Source of the DNA: Lachnospiraceae bacterium
Lineage (GTDB): Bacteria > Bacillota > Clostridia > Lachnospirales > Lachnospiraceae
NCBI GenBank assembly: GCA_016291405.1
Contig: JAEEXG010000026.1
Coordinates: forward strand, 1-32,110
Direction: 5' to 3'
DNA length: 32,110 bases
This document shows, piece by piece, positions 22,629-30,930 of this stretch. Below the pieces are notes generated by a model. It worked only from the letters and a program-made list of their open reading frames with translations, had not been told where the DNA came from and did no database searches. A program made the position numbers and the translations under genes. How positions within the stretch are numbered: position 1 is the stretch's first letter; every line of letters begins with the position of its first letter.

Positions 22629-24341
22629 TTAATCCTCTGTTTTGATGCGACGACTGGTACCAAAATGCTTGATGATAAAGTTCATCAAAAGCACCGAACC
22701 GTAAGTGATAAGTATCAATATTGAGGCAAACGCACATGCAATACCGTAAGAACCCTTTTCGGCAAATTCGTTGATTTGCACCGTGATAAGAAGGTATGAA
22801 GGCGTAACCAATAAAATGATTGCACTGATTGCCGTTATGCTTCGTACAAAGGATGTAACAAAGCCGCTTAAGAAACTGTCTTTTATAAGCGGAAGCGTAA
22901 CCGTCATAAATACTTTAAAACTATCTGCCCCCATATCATATGCGGATTCTTCAATGCTTTTATCAATCTGCCTTAAAGCCGAAATACCGCTTCTTGTACC
23001 TGTAGGAAGGCTTCGAACCACAAATACGATAACAAGGATTGCTCCTGTTCCGTATAAGCCCTGAAGGAATCCGCTTCCAAATAAGCCGCCTGAAAAGCCT
23101 CTTATGTATCCTATACCAAGAACGGTTCCGGGAACCGCCATGGCAAGCATTGAAACCGCTTCGATAAAGCCTTTTCCCTTAAACTTTCTTTTAACTACAA
23201 GGTAAGAAATTATCATGGATAAAAGTGCCGTTATAGGCGCTGATATCAAGGATAAAATGAAACTGTCCTTAAAGGCCTTAAAGCCTTTGTATTTAACAAA
23301 TACCTGCTTAAACCATTTAAATGTCAGATGGAAATCATATCCCCAGGTTTTAAACATTGCTCCGAAAGGAACACATATATACATAATGATTACAAACAAA
23401 GCAAGAGCTGAGCAGATGATTGAAAGAGGAATTGTTACGCTCTTATCGGTAATAAGCATTCTTTCTCTTGATGCTTTACCTGAAAGAGTGGCTGTACTCT
23501 TTCTTTCAAGGTAATACTTTTGAACCACAAACATAAGTAAGGTGATTGCCAAAAGTATAACTGCCATAGCGGCCGCACCCTGTTTATCGTATGCACCGGT
23601 AATCTGTAAGTAGATTGTGGTTGCAAGTGTGTCGTAGGAACCACCGATAATCATGGGGTTTGCAAAGTCTGCAATAGATTCGATAAATGTTACCAAGAAA
23701 GCATTTCCAAGGCCCGGAAGAATCAAAGGAAGGGTAACTGTCATAAATACTTTTGATCTTGAAGCACCCATATCTCTTGCCGCTTCTTCAAGGGATGGAT
23801 CTATATTCTTTAAAAGACCTTTGAGCATCATATAGCAAACGGGGAAAAAGGTAAGTGTCTGAACGATTGTAATTCCCCAGAAGCCATATACGCTGTTATC
23901 ATAAATTTTCAAAAGAAATCTTGTGATGATACCTGCTTTACCAAAAAGCATAATCATCGAAAGAGATAAAACGAAGGGAGGTGAAACTACGGGAAGCATT
24001 GAAACTACCTTAAAAAGCCCCTCCATGAATTTAGTTCTAAGTTTTACATAAACCTCAACATAAGCGAATAATAAGCCGATTAGGGCGGATGCTATACCCA
24101 CCACAAAACCGACCTTAAGTGTGTTGGTGATGGCTCTTCTGAAATTTGCAAGATCCATTACTCGCTTAAAGGTACTGAGTGTAACACCGGATTCATTGAT
24201 AAATGAATCCACCAACAATATAGCAAGCGGATAAAGGATAAAAACTGTCAAAAAAACAATCAAAAGCACAATGGTGGTGACCATAATGGGGTCGCCCATA
24301 AGCTTCTTTCTGTCAAGGCTGGCACTTTGACTCTTTGCCAT
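22629..24341 (-). CDS. ABC importer permease with two fused membrane domains (FbpB/AfuB-like)
   Basis: A 570-residue protein made of two tandem permease domains, each with about six membrane segments and one EAA loop: LEEAARDMGASRSKVFMTV TL (about 183-203) in the first half and IEESAYDMGADSFKVFMTV in the second (about 465-483). Thus one chain forms the whole pore, as in ferric-ion, thiamine, phosphoglycerate/hexose-phosphate and phosphonate importers. N-terminal segment about 17-40 is the first membrane helix. An imperfect hairpin lies between the binding-protein stop and this start. Substrate cannot be told from the permease alone. Confidence 0.93.
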   Translation of the reverse strand: MAKSQSASLDRKKLMGDPIMVTTIVLLIVFLTVFILYPLAILLVDSFINESGVTLSTFKRVMDLANFRRAITNTLKVGFVVGIASALIGLLFAYVEVYVKLRTKFMEGLFKVVSMLPVVSPPFVLSLSMIMLFGKAGIITRFLLKIYDNSVYGFWGITIVQTLTFFPVCYMMLKGLLKNIDPSLEEAARDMGASRSKVFMTVTLPLILPGLGNAFLVTFIESIADFANPMIIGGSYDTLATTIYLQITGAYDKQGAAAMAVILLAITLLMFVVQKYYLERKSTATLSGKASRERMLITDKSVTIPLSIICSALALFVIIMYICVPFGAMFKTWGYDFHLTFKWFKQVFVKYKGFKAFKDSFILSLISAPITALLSMIISYLVVKRKFKGKGFIEAVSMLAMAVPGTVLGIGYIRGFSGGLFGSGFLQGLYGTGAILVIVFVVRSLPTGTRSGISALRQIDKSIEESAYDMGADSFKVFMTVTLPLIKDSFLSGFVTSFVRSITAISAIILLVTPSYLLITVQINEFAEKGSYGIACAFASILILITYGSVLLMNFIIKHFGTSRRIKTED

Positions 24342-24369
24342 TTTGCATGTCCTCCTTGTATTTTAAGAA

Positions 24370-24405
24370 AAGGAGCGGATACCTTTTCGCATCCGCTCCG
24401 TAATC
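24370..24405 (-). terminator. Intercistronic hairpin between binding protein and permease
   Basis: GGAGCGGAT (24372-24380) pairs perfectly with ATCCGCTCC (24391-24399) around a 10-base loop, and TTTTCTTAAAA follows on the minus strand. As with the sugar operon, it probably lets through only part of the transcripts, favouring the binding protein. Confidence 0.75.
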
Positions 24406-24414
24406 ACTAAATAA

Positions 24415-25578
24415 TTATTCTGTCTTGAAACGATCGTCTGCAGCAGAACCTAATGCGGTCATAACTTCTTCTACGTATTTTGTGGTGTTTTCTTTTGCAT
24501 CTTCGAAGTCATACTTCATAACGTTTTCAGGGTCAAGACCAAACTGAGCTGCGATTTCGGGCTGCTTAGCATTGTCGATAACCAAGAACTGGTATGAACC
24601 GTTATCAGCTGCAAGTTCAACACATTCAGGGCTTAATGCATATTCAATCCAAAGTTTTGCTGCATTTTCATGCTTACATCCCTTAAAGATTGCTGTTGCA
24701 CCGATTTCGAATGATGTTCCTGATGAAGGAATGATAAGGCCTACGTTGCCGTATCCGTTATCAACGATCTGAGTGATACCATCATGTAAGAAACCGATAC
24801 CAACTACACATTCACCTGTACCTACGTTCTTAGAAGGGCCTGAACCTGACTTTGTGTAAACTTCTACGTTCTTATCAAGTTCGCAAAGGTATTTGATACC
24901 TTCATCGTGACCGTACTTCTGGATCATTGTGTTAACAACGAGCTTTGCTGTACCTGCTGTATTGTAGTTTGAAAGCCATACAAGACCTTTGTACTTTTCA
25001 TCAACAAGGTCAACCCAATCCTTGGGCTCGTCGATTCCCATACGGGAAAGTTCGTCTTTGTTTACCATGAATCCTAAGATTCCCTTGTAGATGCCGTACC
25101 AGTTGCCATCTGCATCACGATACATATCGCTTAAAAGGTGGCTTGCATTCTGTGCTTCATAAGGTAACAATAAACCTTCTTTTGCTGCTACGTTGTAGGG
25201 GTCTGTTGTACCACCGAACCAAACGTCGCCTGAAGGGTTACCGTTTTCTTCTTCAATCTTACTCTGAACTTCACCTGTGGAAAGACGCTGATACTGAACG
25301 TTGATTCCGTAAAGTTCTTTAAAGTGGTCACATGCTGCTGCAAGATATTCTTCTTCGCATGAACCGTATACAACGAGTTCACCTTCTGCCTTAGCTGCTT
25401 CGATGAGTTCGTCCATAGGGTCGGCAGCTGCTTCTTCAACAGGTGCCTCTGTGCTTGTTACTTCTGTTTCTGTTTTGGTTTCGGGTGTGCTAGCGGGAGC
25501 GGGAGCTGTTTCTGAACCGCATCCAACCATTCCGAGTGTCATGATTCCTGCCAAAACAATTGCTAATTGCTTTTTCAT
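24415..25578 (-). CDS. Extracytoplasmic substrate-binding lipoprotein (AfuA/FbpA/PhnS superfamily)
   Basis: Binding protein of the importer, 387 residues. Lipoprotein signal MKKQLAIVLAGIMTLGMVGC with Cys20, then a Pro/Thr/Glu linker to about residue 55. The mature part has LVVYGSCEEEYLAA, DVWFGGTTDPYNVAAKEG, GILGFMVNKDELSRMG, WLSNYNTAGTAKLVV and YTKSGSGPSKNVGTGECVVG. In ferric-ion FbpA proteins a Tyr-Tyr pair near this last region holds iron; here the matching segment is IGFLHDGIT. This favours an organic anion such as a sugar phosphate or phosphonate over Fe3+, an inference. GGAAAGGAGAAGG precedes the ATG. It is first of the three transport genes, downstream of the AraC-type regulator. Confidence 0.88.
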   Translation of the reverse strand: MKKQLAIVLAGIMTLGMVGCGSETAPAPASTPETKTETEVTSTEAPVEEAAADPMDELIEAAKAEGELVVYGSCEEEYLAAACDHFKELYGINVQYQRLSTGEVQSKIEEENGNPSGDVWFGGTTDPYNVAAKEGLLLPYEAQNASHLLSDMYRDADGNWYGIYKGILGFMVNKDELSRMGIDEPKDWVDLVDEKYKGLVWLSNYNTAGTAKLVVNTMIQKYGHDEGIKYLCELDKNVEVYTKSGSGPSKNVGTGECVVGIGFLHDGITQIVDNGYGNVGLIIPSSGTSFEIGATAIFKGCKHENAAKLWIEYALSPECVELAADNGSYQFLVIDNAKQPEIAAQFGLDPENVMKYDFEDAKENTTKYVEEVMTALGSAADDRFKTE

Positions 25579-25595
25579 AAAATCCTTCTCCTTTC

Positions 25596-25612
25596 CAAAT
25601 GAAAAACATTTG
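25596..25612. promoter_or_regulatory. Small leader hairpin before the binding-protein ribosome site
   Basis: CAAATG and CATTTG (25596-25601, 25607-25612) are exact inverted copies around AAAAA, immediately before the GGAAAGGAGAAGG ribosome site. It may stabilise the mRNA 5' end. In the 110-base gap before it I see AT-rich DNA, a TATAGT possible -10 near 25641-25650, and no convincing -35. Confidence 0.3.
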
Positions 25613-25688
25613 ATAAGTAAAGGATAAAATATTAAAGAAATTAACTATACCCATTTTTCTATTTTTTTATCGTGATTTCTGAACAAGG

Positions 25689-26450
25689 TTAGTTCAAAAA
25701 ATCAGAGGGTGAAGAATCGGTATAGCGCTTAAATACTGAGTTAAAGTGCTTATAATCCGTAAATCCCGTCATGTCGGAGACTTCATAAATTTTGTACTTT
25801 CCAGTTTGTAAAAGCTTTACCGCCTGAGAGACTCTGTATTTATTTAAAAAGTCAAGATAGCTTGTGCCGGTTGCTTCTTTAAACTTTCTTGATAGGTAGC
25901 TTGCGGATACCCCAAGCTTAGAAGAAAAGGCCTCGATGCTAATTTTATCCGCAAAGTTTTCTTTGGTTTCATTAATCACATATTGAACATACTCGTTGTC
26001 TTTATCGCCCTTAATAAACACGTTTTCAGGGTTTTCCATTTCTTTTTTCTTTTCTATAAACTGTTCGTACCCATGCTCAATCTTGATTTCTTCAATTATC
26101 TTTTTTACGCTTACTCTTAATTCATCTTCATCAACAGGCTTCATAAGATAAGCAGAAACGCTTAAATCTATGGCCTTCTTTGCATAGTCAAAATCCGCGT
26201 AACTTGTAAGGATTATAGTTTTAAAAGAAACCTCCTTTAAGGCTTCTTTTACCATATCTATTCCGTTCATAACAGGCATCATAATATCCGCAAGCACTAT
26301 GTCGGGCTTAAGATTTTTAATCTCAGTAAGCCCTTCTTTTCCGTTTGCCGCTTCCCCCACAATGGTACAGTCCATGGAAGTCCAGTCCATTGTGTAGGCA
26401 ATGCCCTTTCTAATAATATCTTCATCCTCAACAATCAATACTCTGTACAT
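25689..26450 (-). CDS. AraC-type response regulator (YesN/PgtA-like role)
   Basis: A 253-residue cytosolic regulator. The receiver domain (1-120) has VEDED (8-12), phospho-acceptor Asp55 in VLADIMMPVMNG, Thr/Ser switch LTSYADFDYA and Lys104 in YLMKPVDED. The C-terminal AraC double helix-turn-helix (about 155-253) shows FSSKLGVSASYLSRKFKEAT, SYLDFLNKYRVSQAVKLL and DMTGFTDYKHFNSVFKRYTD. It starts 9 bases after the kinase stop and is followed after 110 bases by the transporter genes on the same strand. This layout predicts that it activates the importer. Confidence 0.93.
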   Translation of the reverse strand: MYRVLIVEDEDIIRKGIAYTMDWTSMDCTIVGEAANGKEGLTEIKNLKPDIVLADIMMPVMNGIDMVKEALKEVSFKTIILTSYADFDYAKKAIDLSVSAYLMKPVDEDELRVSVKKIIEEIKIEHGYEQFIEKKKEMENPENVFIKGDKDNEYVQYVINETKENFADKISIEAFSSKLGVSASYLSRKFKEATGTSYLDFLNKYRVSQAVKLLQTGKYKIYEVSDMTGFTDYKHFNSVFKRYTDSSPSDFLN

Positions 26451-26459
26451 ACTTTCCCC

Positions 26460-28121
26460 TTAAGTAAGTTTCTTTGGAAGCACTATCCTTACAGTGCATC
26501 CTTCATTTATTTTAGAATCAATGCTAAGGCCGTAATCTCCTTTATACATTAGCTTCACTCTTCTGTGGATATTAAATAATCCGTAGTGGTTTGATTCGTT
26601 TGTATCTTTATCAAGGCTTTCTTTGATTTCTGTAAGCCTTTCTTCATCAATTCCCGCTCCGTCGTCTTCGCACACAAACACAAGCTTATCCGCCATCTGA
26701 TATCCTCTTATTTTAACGGATAACTTCTCTCTTCCTTCAAAGCCGTACTTTATGGCGTTTTCCAAAATAGGCTGTAAAAGAAGCTTTGGAATAAGACATT
26801 CCTTAATGTCGTCTCCTACGTTAATTTCGTATTTAAAGCGCTTGTTAAAGCGAATCTGAAGGATGTTTAAGTAATACTGAAGTGCATCCAAATCTTCAAA
26901 AAGAGGCACTTCCTGTCGCATATCCTTTATTGTATAGCGTAATATTCCTGACAAAGAAACTATCATCTTATCGGCTTTAGCCGCATCAATCTTTGCCATA
27001 AACCTTATATTGTCTAAGGTGTTAAACAAAAAGTGAGGGTTTAACTGGCTTTCTAACTGCTTTAACTGAGAAAATGCTGCATTGGTGGCAAGCTCCTTGT
27101 TTTTCTCAATCTGGTCTTTTAGACCGTTAAGCATTTCGTTAAAGTCGCTTCCGATTGTCTTAAATTCCTTTGAAGAATCGGTGTTTAAAGAAACGTTAAA
27201 ATCCCCGTTTGAAACAGCTTCAAAAGCAGTCTCTATTTTCTTTATATCCTGAGTGTACTTTTCAGAGTTTTTATCCGTACTTCTGTAGGTAATAAGGACA
27301 ATACCCATAAACACAAAGACGATAACGCCGATTAAAAGCATAATGATTCTTATGTTGTGGCTCATATCGTCTACGGTGTAAATGGTTAGACCCTTATTTG
27401 TAACGGACTTACATAAATAATATAGCCCGTTATTTTGCTTTATATATCCGGATTCCTTATTATAAACATCAAGGATCTTTCCGTAAGAATCTTCAAGCTT
27501 TTTGGTGTTACTTGCATATATCCATCCGTTTTTGTCGGTGATTGCCAAAAACCTTTCTTTAACTCCCGCCATGGAAGATATAACGTCTCCCGGAACTATA
27601 TAGACTATGGCACATTTAAGAGTGTCTCCGTCATAAACGCCTCGGCCTATACACAGGCTTTTTTCTGTTAAAACAGTCTGGGTGCTTCCTTGGTTTTCTT
27701 TAATGGCATACCATATTCCCCAGTCCGAATACTGCTTTCCCGTTAAGAAAAATGGAACGGTATTCTTACTTGAAAACAAGACTTCTCTATCAGGCGATAG
27801 GATGATTAAATTTCCGATTTCTCCAAATTCTGCGCACCTTGTGTATATATGCTTAAAGGTCTCGTCTTTAGAAACGTTATAACCGTTATTTACATAGGAT
27901 TTTTCAACATCATCAACCATCTGATAATAGATATTTACTATCCTTGTAAGCTCCTCCGCCGTTTGCCTATTGTCCTTTTGATTTAAATAAGCCATGGAAT
28001 AAGTCCATGAAAATCCTATAATAACAAGCACCACAACAGCAGCCGCCACAACCGGCACCAGGGAGTATCTTATAAAGGTTCTTCTTATACTTTCGCGGAA
28101 AGAAACTGTTTCTTTATTCAT
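26460..28121 (-). CDS. YesM/LytS-type sensor histidine kinase with extracellular Cache-like domain
   Basis: A 553-residue membrane kinase. Two membrane helices (about 18-41 and 258-282) flank an extracellular domain of roughly 215 residues with Cache-like features (LIILSPDREVLFSSK, FLAITDKNGWIYAS). A HAMP domain follows (about 284-340), then a His_kinase domain with phospho-acceptor His363 in QLNPHFLFNTLDN, and an ATPase domain with N box QPILENAIKYGFEG, G1 DDGAGID and YGLFNIHRRV. It overlaps the end of the binding-protein gene before it by 8 nt. Pairs with the AraC-type regulator. Partnership with the anchored binding protein resembles PgtB-PgtC. Confidence 0.93.
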   Translation of the reverse strand: MNKETVSFRESIRRTFIRYSLVPVVAAAVVVLVIIGFSWTYSMAYLNQKDNRQTAEELTRIVNIYYQMVDDVEKSYVNNGYNVSKDETFKHIYTRCAEFGEIGNLIILSPDREVLFSSKNTVPFFLTGKQYSDWGIWYAIKENQGSTQTVLTEKSLCIGRGVYDGDTLKCAIVYIVPGDVISSMAGVKERFLAITDKNGWIYASNTKKLEDSYGKILDVYNKESGYIKQNNGLYYLCKSVTNKGLTIYTVDDMSHNIRIIMLLIGVIVFVFMGIVLITYRSTDKNSEKYTQDIKKIETAFEAVSNGDFNVSLNTDSSKEFKTIGSDFNEMLNGLKDQIEKNKELATNAAFSQLKQLESQLNPHFLFNTLDNIRFMAKIDAAKADKMIVSLSGILRYTIKDMRQEVPLFEDLDALQYYLNILQIRFNKRFKYEINVGDDIKECLIPKLLLQPILENAIKYGFEGREKLSVKIRGYQMADKLVFVCEDDGAGIDEERLTEIKESLDKDTNESNHYGLFNIHRRVKLMYKGDYGLSIDSKINEGCTVRIVLPKKLT

Positions 28122-29160
28122 TGTTTACCTCCTTAAAAAGAAGGCTGAAATTCTCTATCCACTTATCTTTGCAGGAAATAACCTTATCTTTGTCTACTTC
28201 AATGCTGTTTATATCTTCATAGGGAATAACAAGGCCTGATTCGGGCACGTCTTTACGCACGCTTCTTCTTCCAAGATTTGCCGCAATAAACTGCTGCGCA
28301 TTCTGACCCGTCATAAAATCTGCAAAAGCCTTTGCGGTTTCTTTGTGCTTGGAAGCTTTATTAATGTATATTCCGTCAGGAGTAGACACTACTCCTTCAT
28401 CCATATAAATAATGCTTATGTGCTTATCGCTTTTAAGCATGGTGACTGCCGCCTCTTCAAAAGTAAGGCCCACCATGTACTCTCCGTTTGCAACCCCTTC
28501 ATAAACCGCGGAGGAAGAATCAAGAAGGTTTCCGTCTAAGTTTTCAATAAACTTTTCAACGTATTCAAAGCCTGCTTCCGGGTCTTTTTCTCCCATGGCA
28601 TAAAGCATATTTACAAGGTGCTCAAAGGAAGAAGAAGATTTTTTAGGATCTGCAAATGCAATGTGGCCTTTTAATTCTTCATTTAAAAGGTCTTTATACC
28701 CCGTAATCTTAATATCTCCGATAATGTCGTTATTAATCATTATGACGCTTGGAACCAATGTAAAGCATGTAATGGTATCATCGGTACCTGCAAACTTATC
28801 TTTAAAGTATTCCTTGTTTTCACACTTATATTCATCAAAATAATCTTCATAAGGGCCAACCGTCAAAATCGATCCGCCCCACAAAACATCCACATTTTCA
28901 TCGCTTGTGATTCTCTTTAAAGAAGCCGTTGTGCCAAGGCTTATAACCTCGGTATTAATCCCCGTCTCATTCTCAAATTCCTTTATAAGCGGAATAATAA
29001 ATGCCGTCGGGTGCGGCGACACCACCACAAGTTCCGGCTCTGCCTTCTCGCCCGTGTTCAACGTTATGTAAACCGAGAACAACACCGCGAAGAGCAAGGT
29101 TACTGCCGGAAGCAAAAATATGGCTCTATGATTTTTAAAGATGTCGATTATTTTTTTCAT
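28114..29160 (-). CDS. Membrane-anchored extracellular binding protein, PgtC-like sensor partner
   Basis: A 348-residue binding protein of the same superfamily as the transport lipoprotein. One hydrophobic anchor (about 13-33) without a Cys lipobox, then ELVVVSPHPTAFIIPLIKEFENETG, EVISLGTTASLKRI, VLWGGSILTVGPYEDYF, HIAFADPKKSSSSFEHLVNMLYAMG and GYMVGLTFEEAAV-type segments (read as GEYMVGLTFEEAA). The frame stays open upstream to 29361, but that extension runs through a palindrome and a terminator, so I chose ATG 29160, where a normal anchor begins. The ribosome site is weak (GAAAG). It overlaps the kinase start by 8 nt. The role is inferred: ligand sensing for the kinase, as PgtC does in phosphoglycerate uptake. 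Confidence 0.85.
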   Translation of the reverse strand: MKKIIDIFKNHRAIFLLPAVTLLFAVLFSVYITLNTGEKAEPELVVVSPHPTAFIIPLIKEFENETGINTEVISLGTTASLKRITSDENVDVLWGGSILTVGPYEDYFDEYKCENKEYFKDKFAGTDDTITCFTLVPSVIMINNDIIGDIKITGYKDLLNEELKGHIAFADPKKSSSSFEHLVNMLYAMGEKDPEAGFEYVEKFIENLDGNLLDSSSAVYEGVANGEYMVGLTFEEAAVTMLKSDKHISIIYMDEGVVSTPDGIYINKASKHKETAKAFADFMTGQNAQQFIAANLGRRSVRKDVPESGLVIPYEDINSIEVDKDKVISCKDKWIENFSLLFKEVNNE

Positions 29161-29169
29161 ACAACTTTC

Positions 29170-29198
29170 ATTATGATTTATGTGGAGTGAAAAATCAA
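29170..29198 (-). promoter_or_regulatory. Candidate promoter of the sensor operon, very close to the start codon
   Basis: TTGATT (29193-29198), 17 nt and CATAAT (29170-29175) on the minus strand. A start 7 nt further would fall about 3 bases before ATG 29160, so the transcript could be almost leaderless. The -35 abuts the large palindrome. Uncertain. Confidence 0.4.
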
Positions 29199-29344
29199 TT
29201 GGGGGGCGCCCGACTAAATACGTATCCGTCTCACCCCGCTCTCGCTTCTGTCCTCGCGTAGCGGATGCTAGGCTCGAAAATACCTCGCCAAGCACCGACG
29301 CTGTGGAGAGGTTCCCCGGATAGTATTTAGTCGTGCGCCCCCAA
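29199..29344. repeat. 146-bp large imperfect palindrome upstream of the PgtC-like gene
   Basis: The left arm, 29199-29221, and right arm, 29323-29344, are inverted copies over 22-23 bases with one bulged G and one mismatch; pairing continues to 29228 and 29317 after a 1-base bulge. The GC-rich interior holds smaller stems (CCGCT with AGCGG, CCTC with GAGG). It is not similar in sequence to the palindromes at 17783 or 18332, but has the same build. It sits between the diguanylate cyclase terminator and the sensor operon promoter. Role unknown; possible MITE-like or structured RNA. Confidence 0.75.
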
Positions 29345-29349
29345 AATAA

Positions 29350-29383
29350 TAGCCTCCACATCAGTTGAGGTGGAGGCTTTTTT
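29350..29383. terminator. Terminator after the diguanylate cyclase gene
   Basis: GCCTCCAC (29352-29359) and GTGGAGGC (29370-29377) form a perfect 8-bp stem. The minus-strand tail TATTATTTT follows the cyclase gene; the plus-strand side has seven T, so it may work both ways. Confidence 0.8.
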
Positions 29384-30853
29384 CTAGTCGGTGCGGTTGG
29401 CTTTCATATCCTTCTTTCGTTGGTACATGGCTTCGTCTGCTCGCTTGAATACATCTTCATAGGTTAAGTCTAAGGCGCCGTCAAAGAGGGCGTAGCCGAT
29501 GGCGGCGGAAGTTTTTTCCCAGGGTTTCAAGGTGGCATCGGCTTGAAGGTCGTCTAACTTGTTGTTAAAGACCTCTATGAGGAAGTCGATGTTTTTGTAG
29601 TCTTCTCCTCGTAGGATTGCCACAAATTCATCGCCCCCGAATCTAAATACAGGGGAATGGTCAAATACAGTGCAGACAATTCTGCAAAGGTTTTGAATAG
29701 CGACGTTTCCTTTTTCGTGGCCGTACTCGTCGTTAATTTTCTTTAAGTAGTTTAAGTCTACCATCACAACGCCGAATTTATCGTTTCCGGCCTGCATGTC
29801 TGAAACAATCTTCTCAACTTCCTTGTCGTAGGCCGTTTTGTTTCTAATGCCTGTAAGGGCATCCTTTGTGGCCATTTCGCTAAACTGCATGGCCTTTTTC
29901 TTTGAGTCTACCAAGTCCTTTTTTAAGTTTGAAACCTGCCTTGAAGATTCAAGAAGGTTTTCTACGTAGTTTCTCATGTTTATAGACATGGAAGATAAAG
30001 TGTTTGATAAAGACTCAAGTTCGTCTCCCGTATGAATCTGAGGAAGATCCATAACCAATACATCAGGGTCGTTTTGATTGTGACTCTTTTCTTCAAACTC
30101 ACTGGCGGCAGCTTCTATTGCGCTTAAAGGATCGATAATTCGTCTTCTTAGCCACAAAAGTGTGAAAGTAATAAAGGCTATGCAAAGGATGGAGCCTGCA
30201 AATAAAATAATCTTTATAAATTCAGTTTTCGCATTTTCTATATAGGCTAAAGAAAGTCCTGCGGAAATCTGGGCCACAGGATCTCCCTTGTCGTTTCTTA
30301 TTGTTTTTGCTGCGGCATATGTTGCTCCAAAATCCGTGGTTCCCTTTGTGAATGAAATTTCGGTTGCCTGATAAAAGTTTTGGTACAAAACAGGAAGAAG
30401 TTCGGGAGGCATCATGGCTCCGAATCTGTCTCCAAGCTGAGGCACAGGAATGTCGTTTAAAAGCTCTCCGTTTCTTTCTGCTTCGTTTAATCCCGATACC
30501 ACCTGCATTACATCGTAGGTATCGCCTTCCAAAACAGGCTTTGAGATTACAAGATGGTCAAGCTCATAGTGCTCTCTTACATCGTTCATAAACTCAGTCA
30601 ATGCTTCAAATTTTTCTGACTTTGTCTGAGTCTTTATACACTCATCCAAATCATCCACATCGATCTGAGATATGGTAAGTTCCAAAACATCCGTTAGGTT
30701 TAGCTCGTACTGGCCCATCATCTTCTTTTCAAACACAAAGAAACCGATGATTCCCATAATCACGCATAAAACCACAGTGAAAAACAGACACATCCAAAGA
30801 ACGTGCCTGCTTAAAGGGTTTTTATATTTTACTTTTATAGCTTCATCTGCCAT
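29384..30853 (-). CDS. Membrane diguanylate cyclase (GGDEF)
   Basis: Makes the second messenger cyclic di-GMP from GTP. 489 residues: membrane helix about 17-41, an extracellular sensor region of about 165 residues (Cache-like, ending DPVAQISAGLSLAYIE), second helix about 212-235, a HAMP segment (about 237-305), a short coiled coil, and a GGDEF domain (about 325-489). It has ATKDALTGIRNKTAYD and the active-site FRFGGDEFVAIL with all catalytic residues. The RxxD inhibitory site five residues before GGDEF is absent (FDHSPVF), so product inhibition at that site is not expected. AGGGG ribosome site before ATG 30853. It stands 77 bases after sufU with its own terminator, so it is probably a separate unit. 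Confidence 0.93.
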   Translation of the reverse strand: MADEAIKVKYKNPLSRHVLWMCLFFTVVLCVIMGIIGFFVFEKKMMGQYELNLTDVLELTISQIDVDDLDECIKTQTKSEKFEALTEFMNDVREHYELDHLVISKPVLEGDTYDVMQVVSGLNEAERNGELLNDIPVPQLGDRFGAMMPPELLPVLYQNFYQATEISFTKGTTDFGATYAAAKTIRNDKGDPVAQISAGLSLAYIENAKTEFIKIILFAGSILCIAFITFTLLWLRRRIIDPLSAIEAAASEFEEKSHNQNDPDVLVMDLPQIHTGDELESLSNTLSSMSINMRNYVENLLESSRQVSNLKKDLVDSKKKAMQFSEMATKDALTGIRNKTAYDKEVEKIVSDMQAGNDKFGVVMVDLNYLKKINDEYGHEKGNVAIQNLCRIVCTVFDHSPVFRFGGDEFVAILRGEDYKNIDFLIEVFNNKLDDLQADATLKPWEKTSAAIGYALFDGALDLTYEDVFKRADEAMYQRKKDMKANRTD

Positions 30854-30930
30854 ATCTATCCCCTCTTAAGCCATGAATTTATGTAAAACACTATAAATAT
30901 GATAGATAAAGCAAATTAACGCATCGTAAA

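Noticed and set aside
24415-25578. Calling the importer a ferric-iron transporter
   Set aside because: The superfamily includes FbpA, but the Tyr-Tyr iron ligands are not seen; I left the substrate open.
29161-29361. 67-residue extension of the PgtC-like protein
   Set aside because: It reads through the 146-bp palindrome and into the cyclase terminator and gives a Ser/Arg-rich sequence with no family likeness. The natural anchor starts at 29160.
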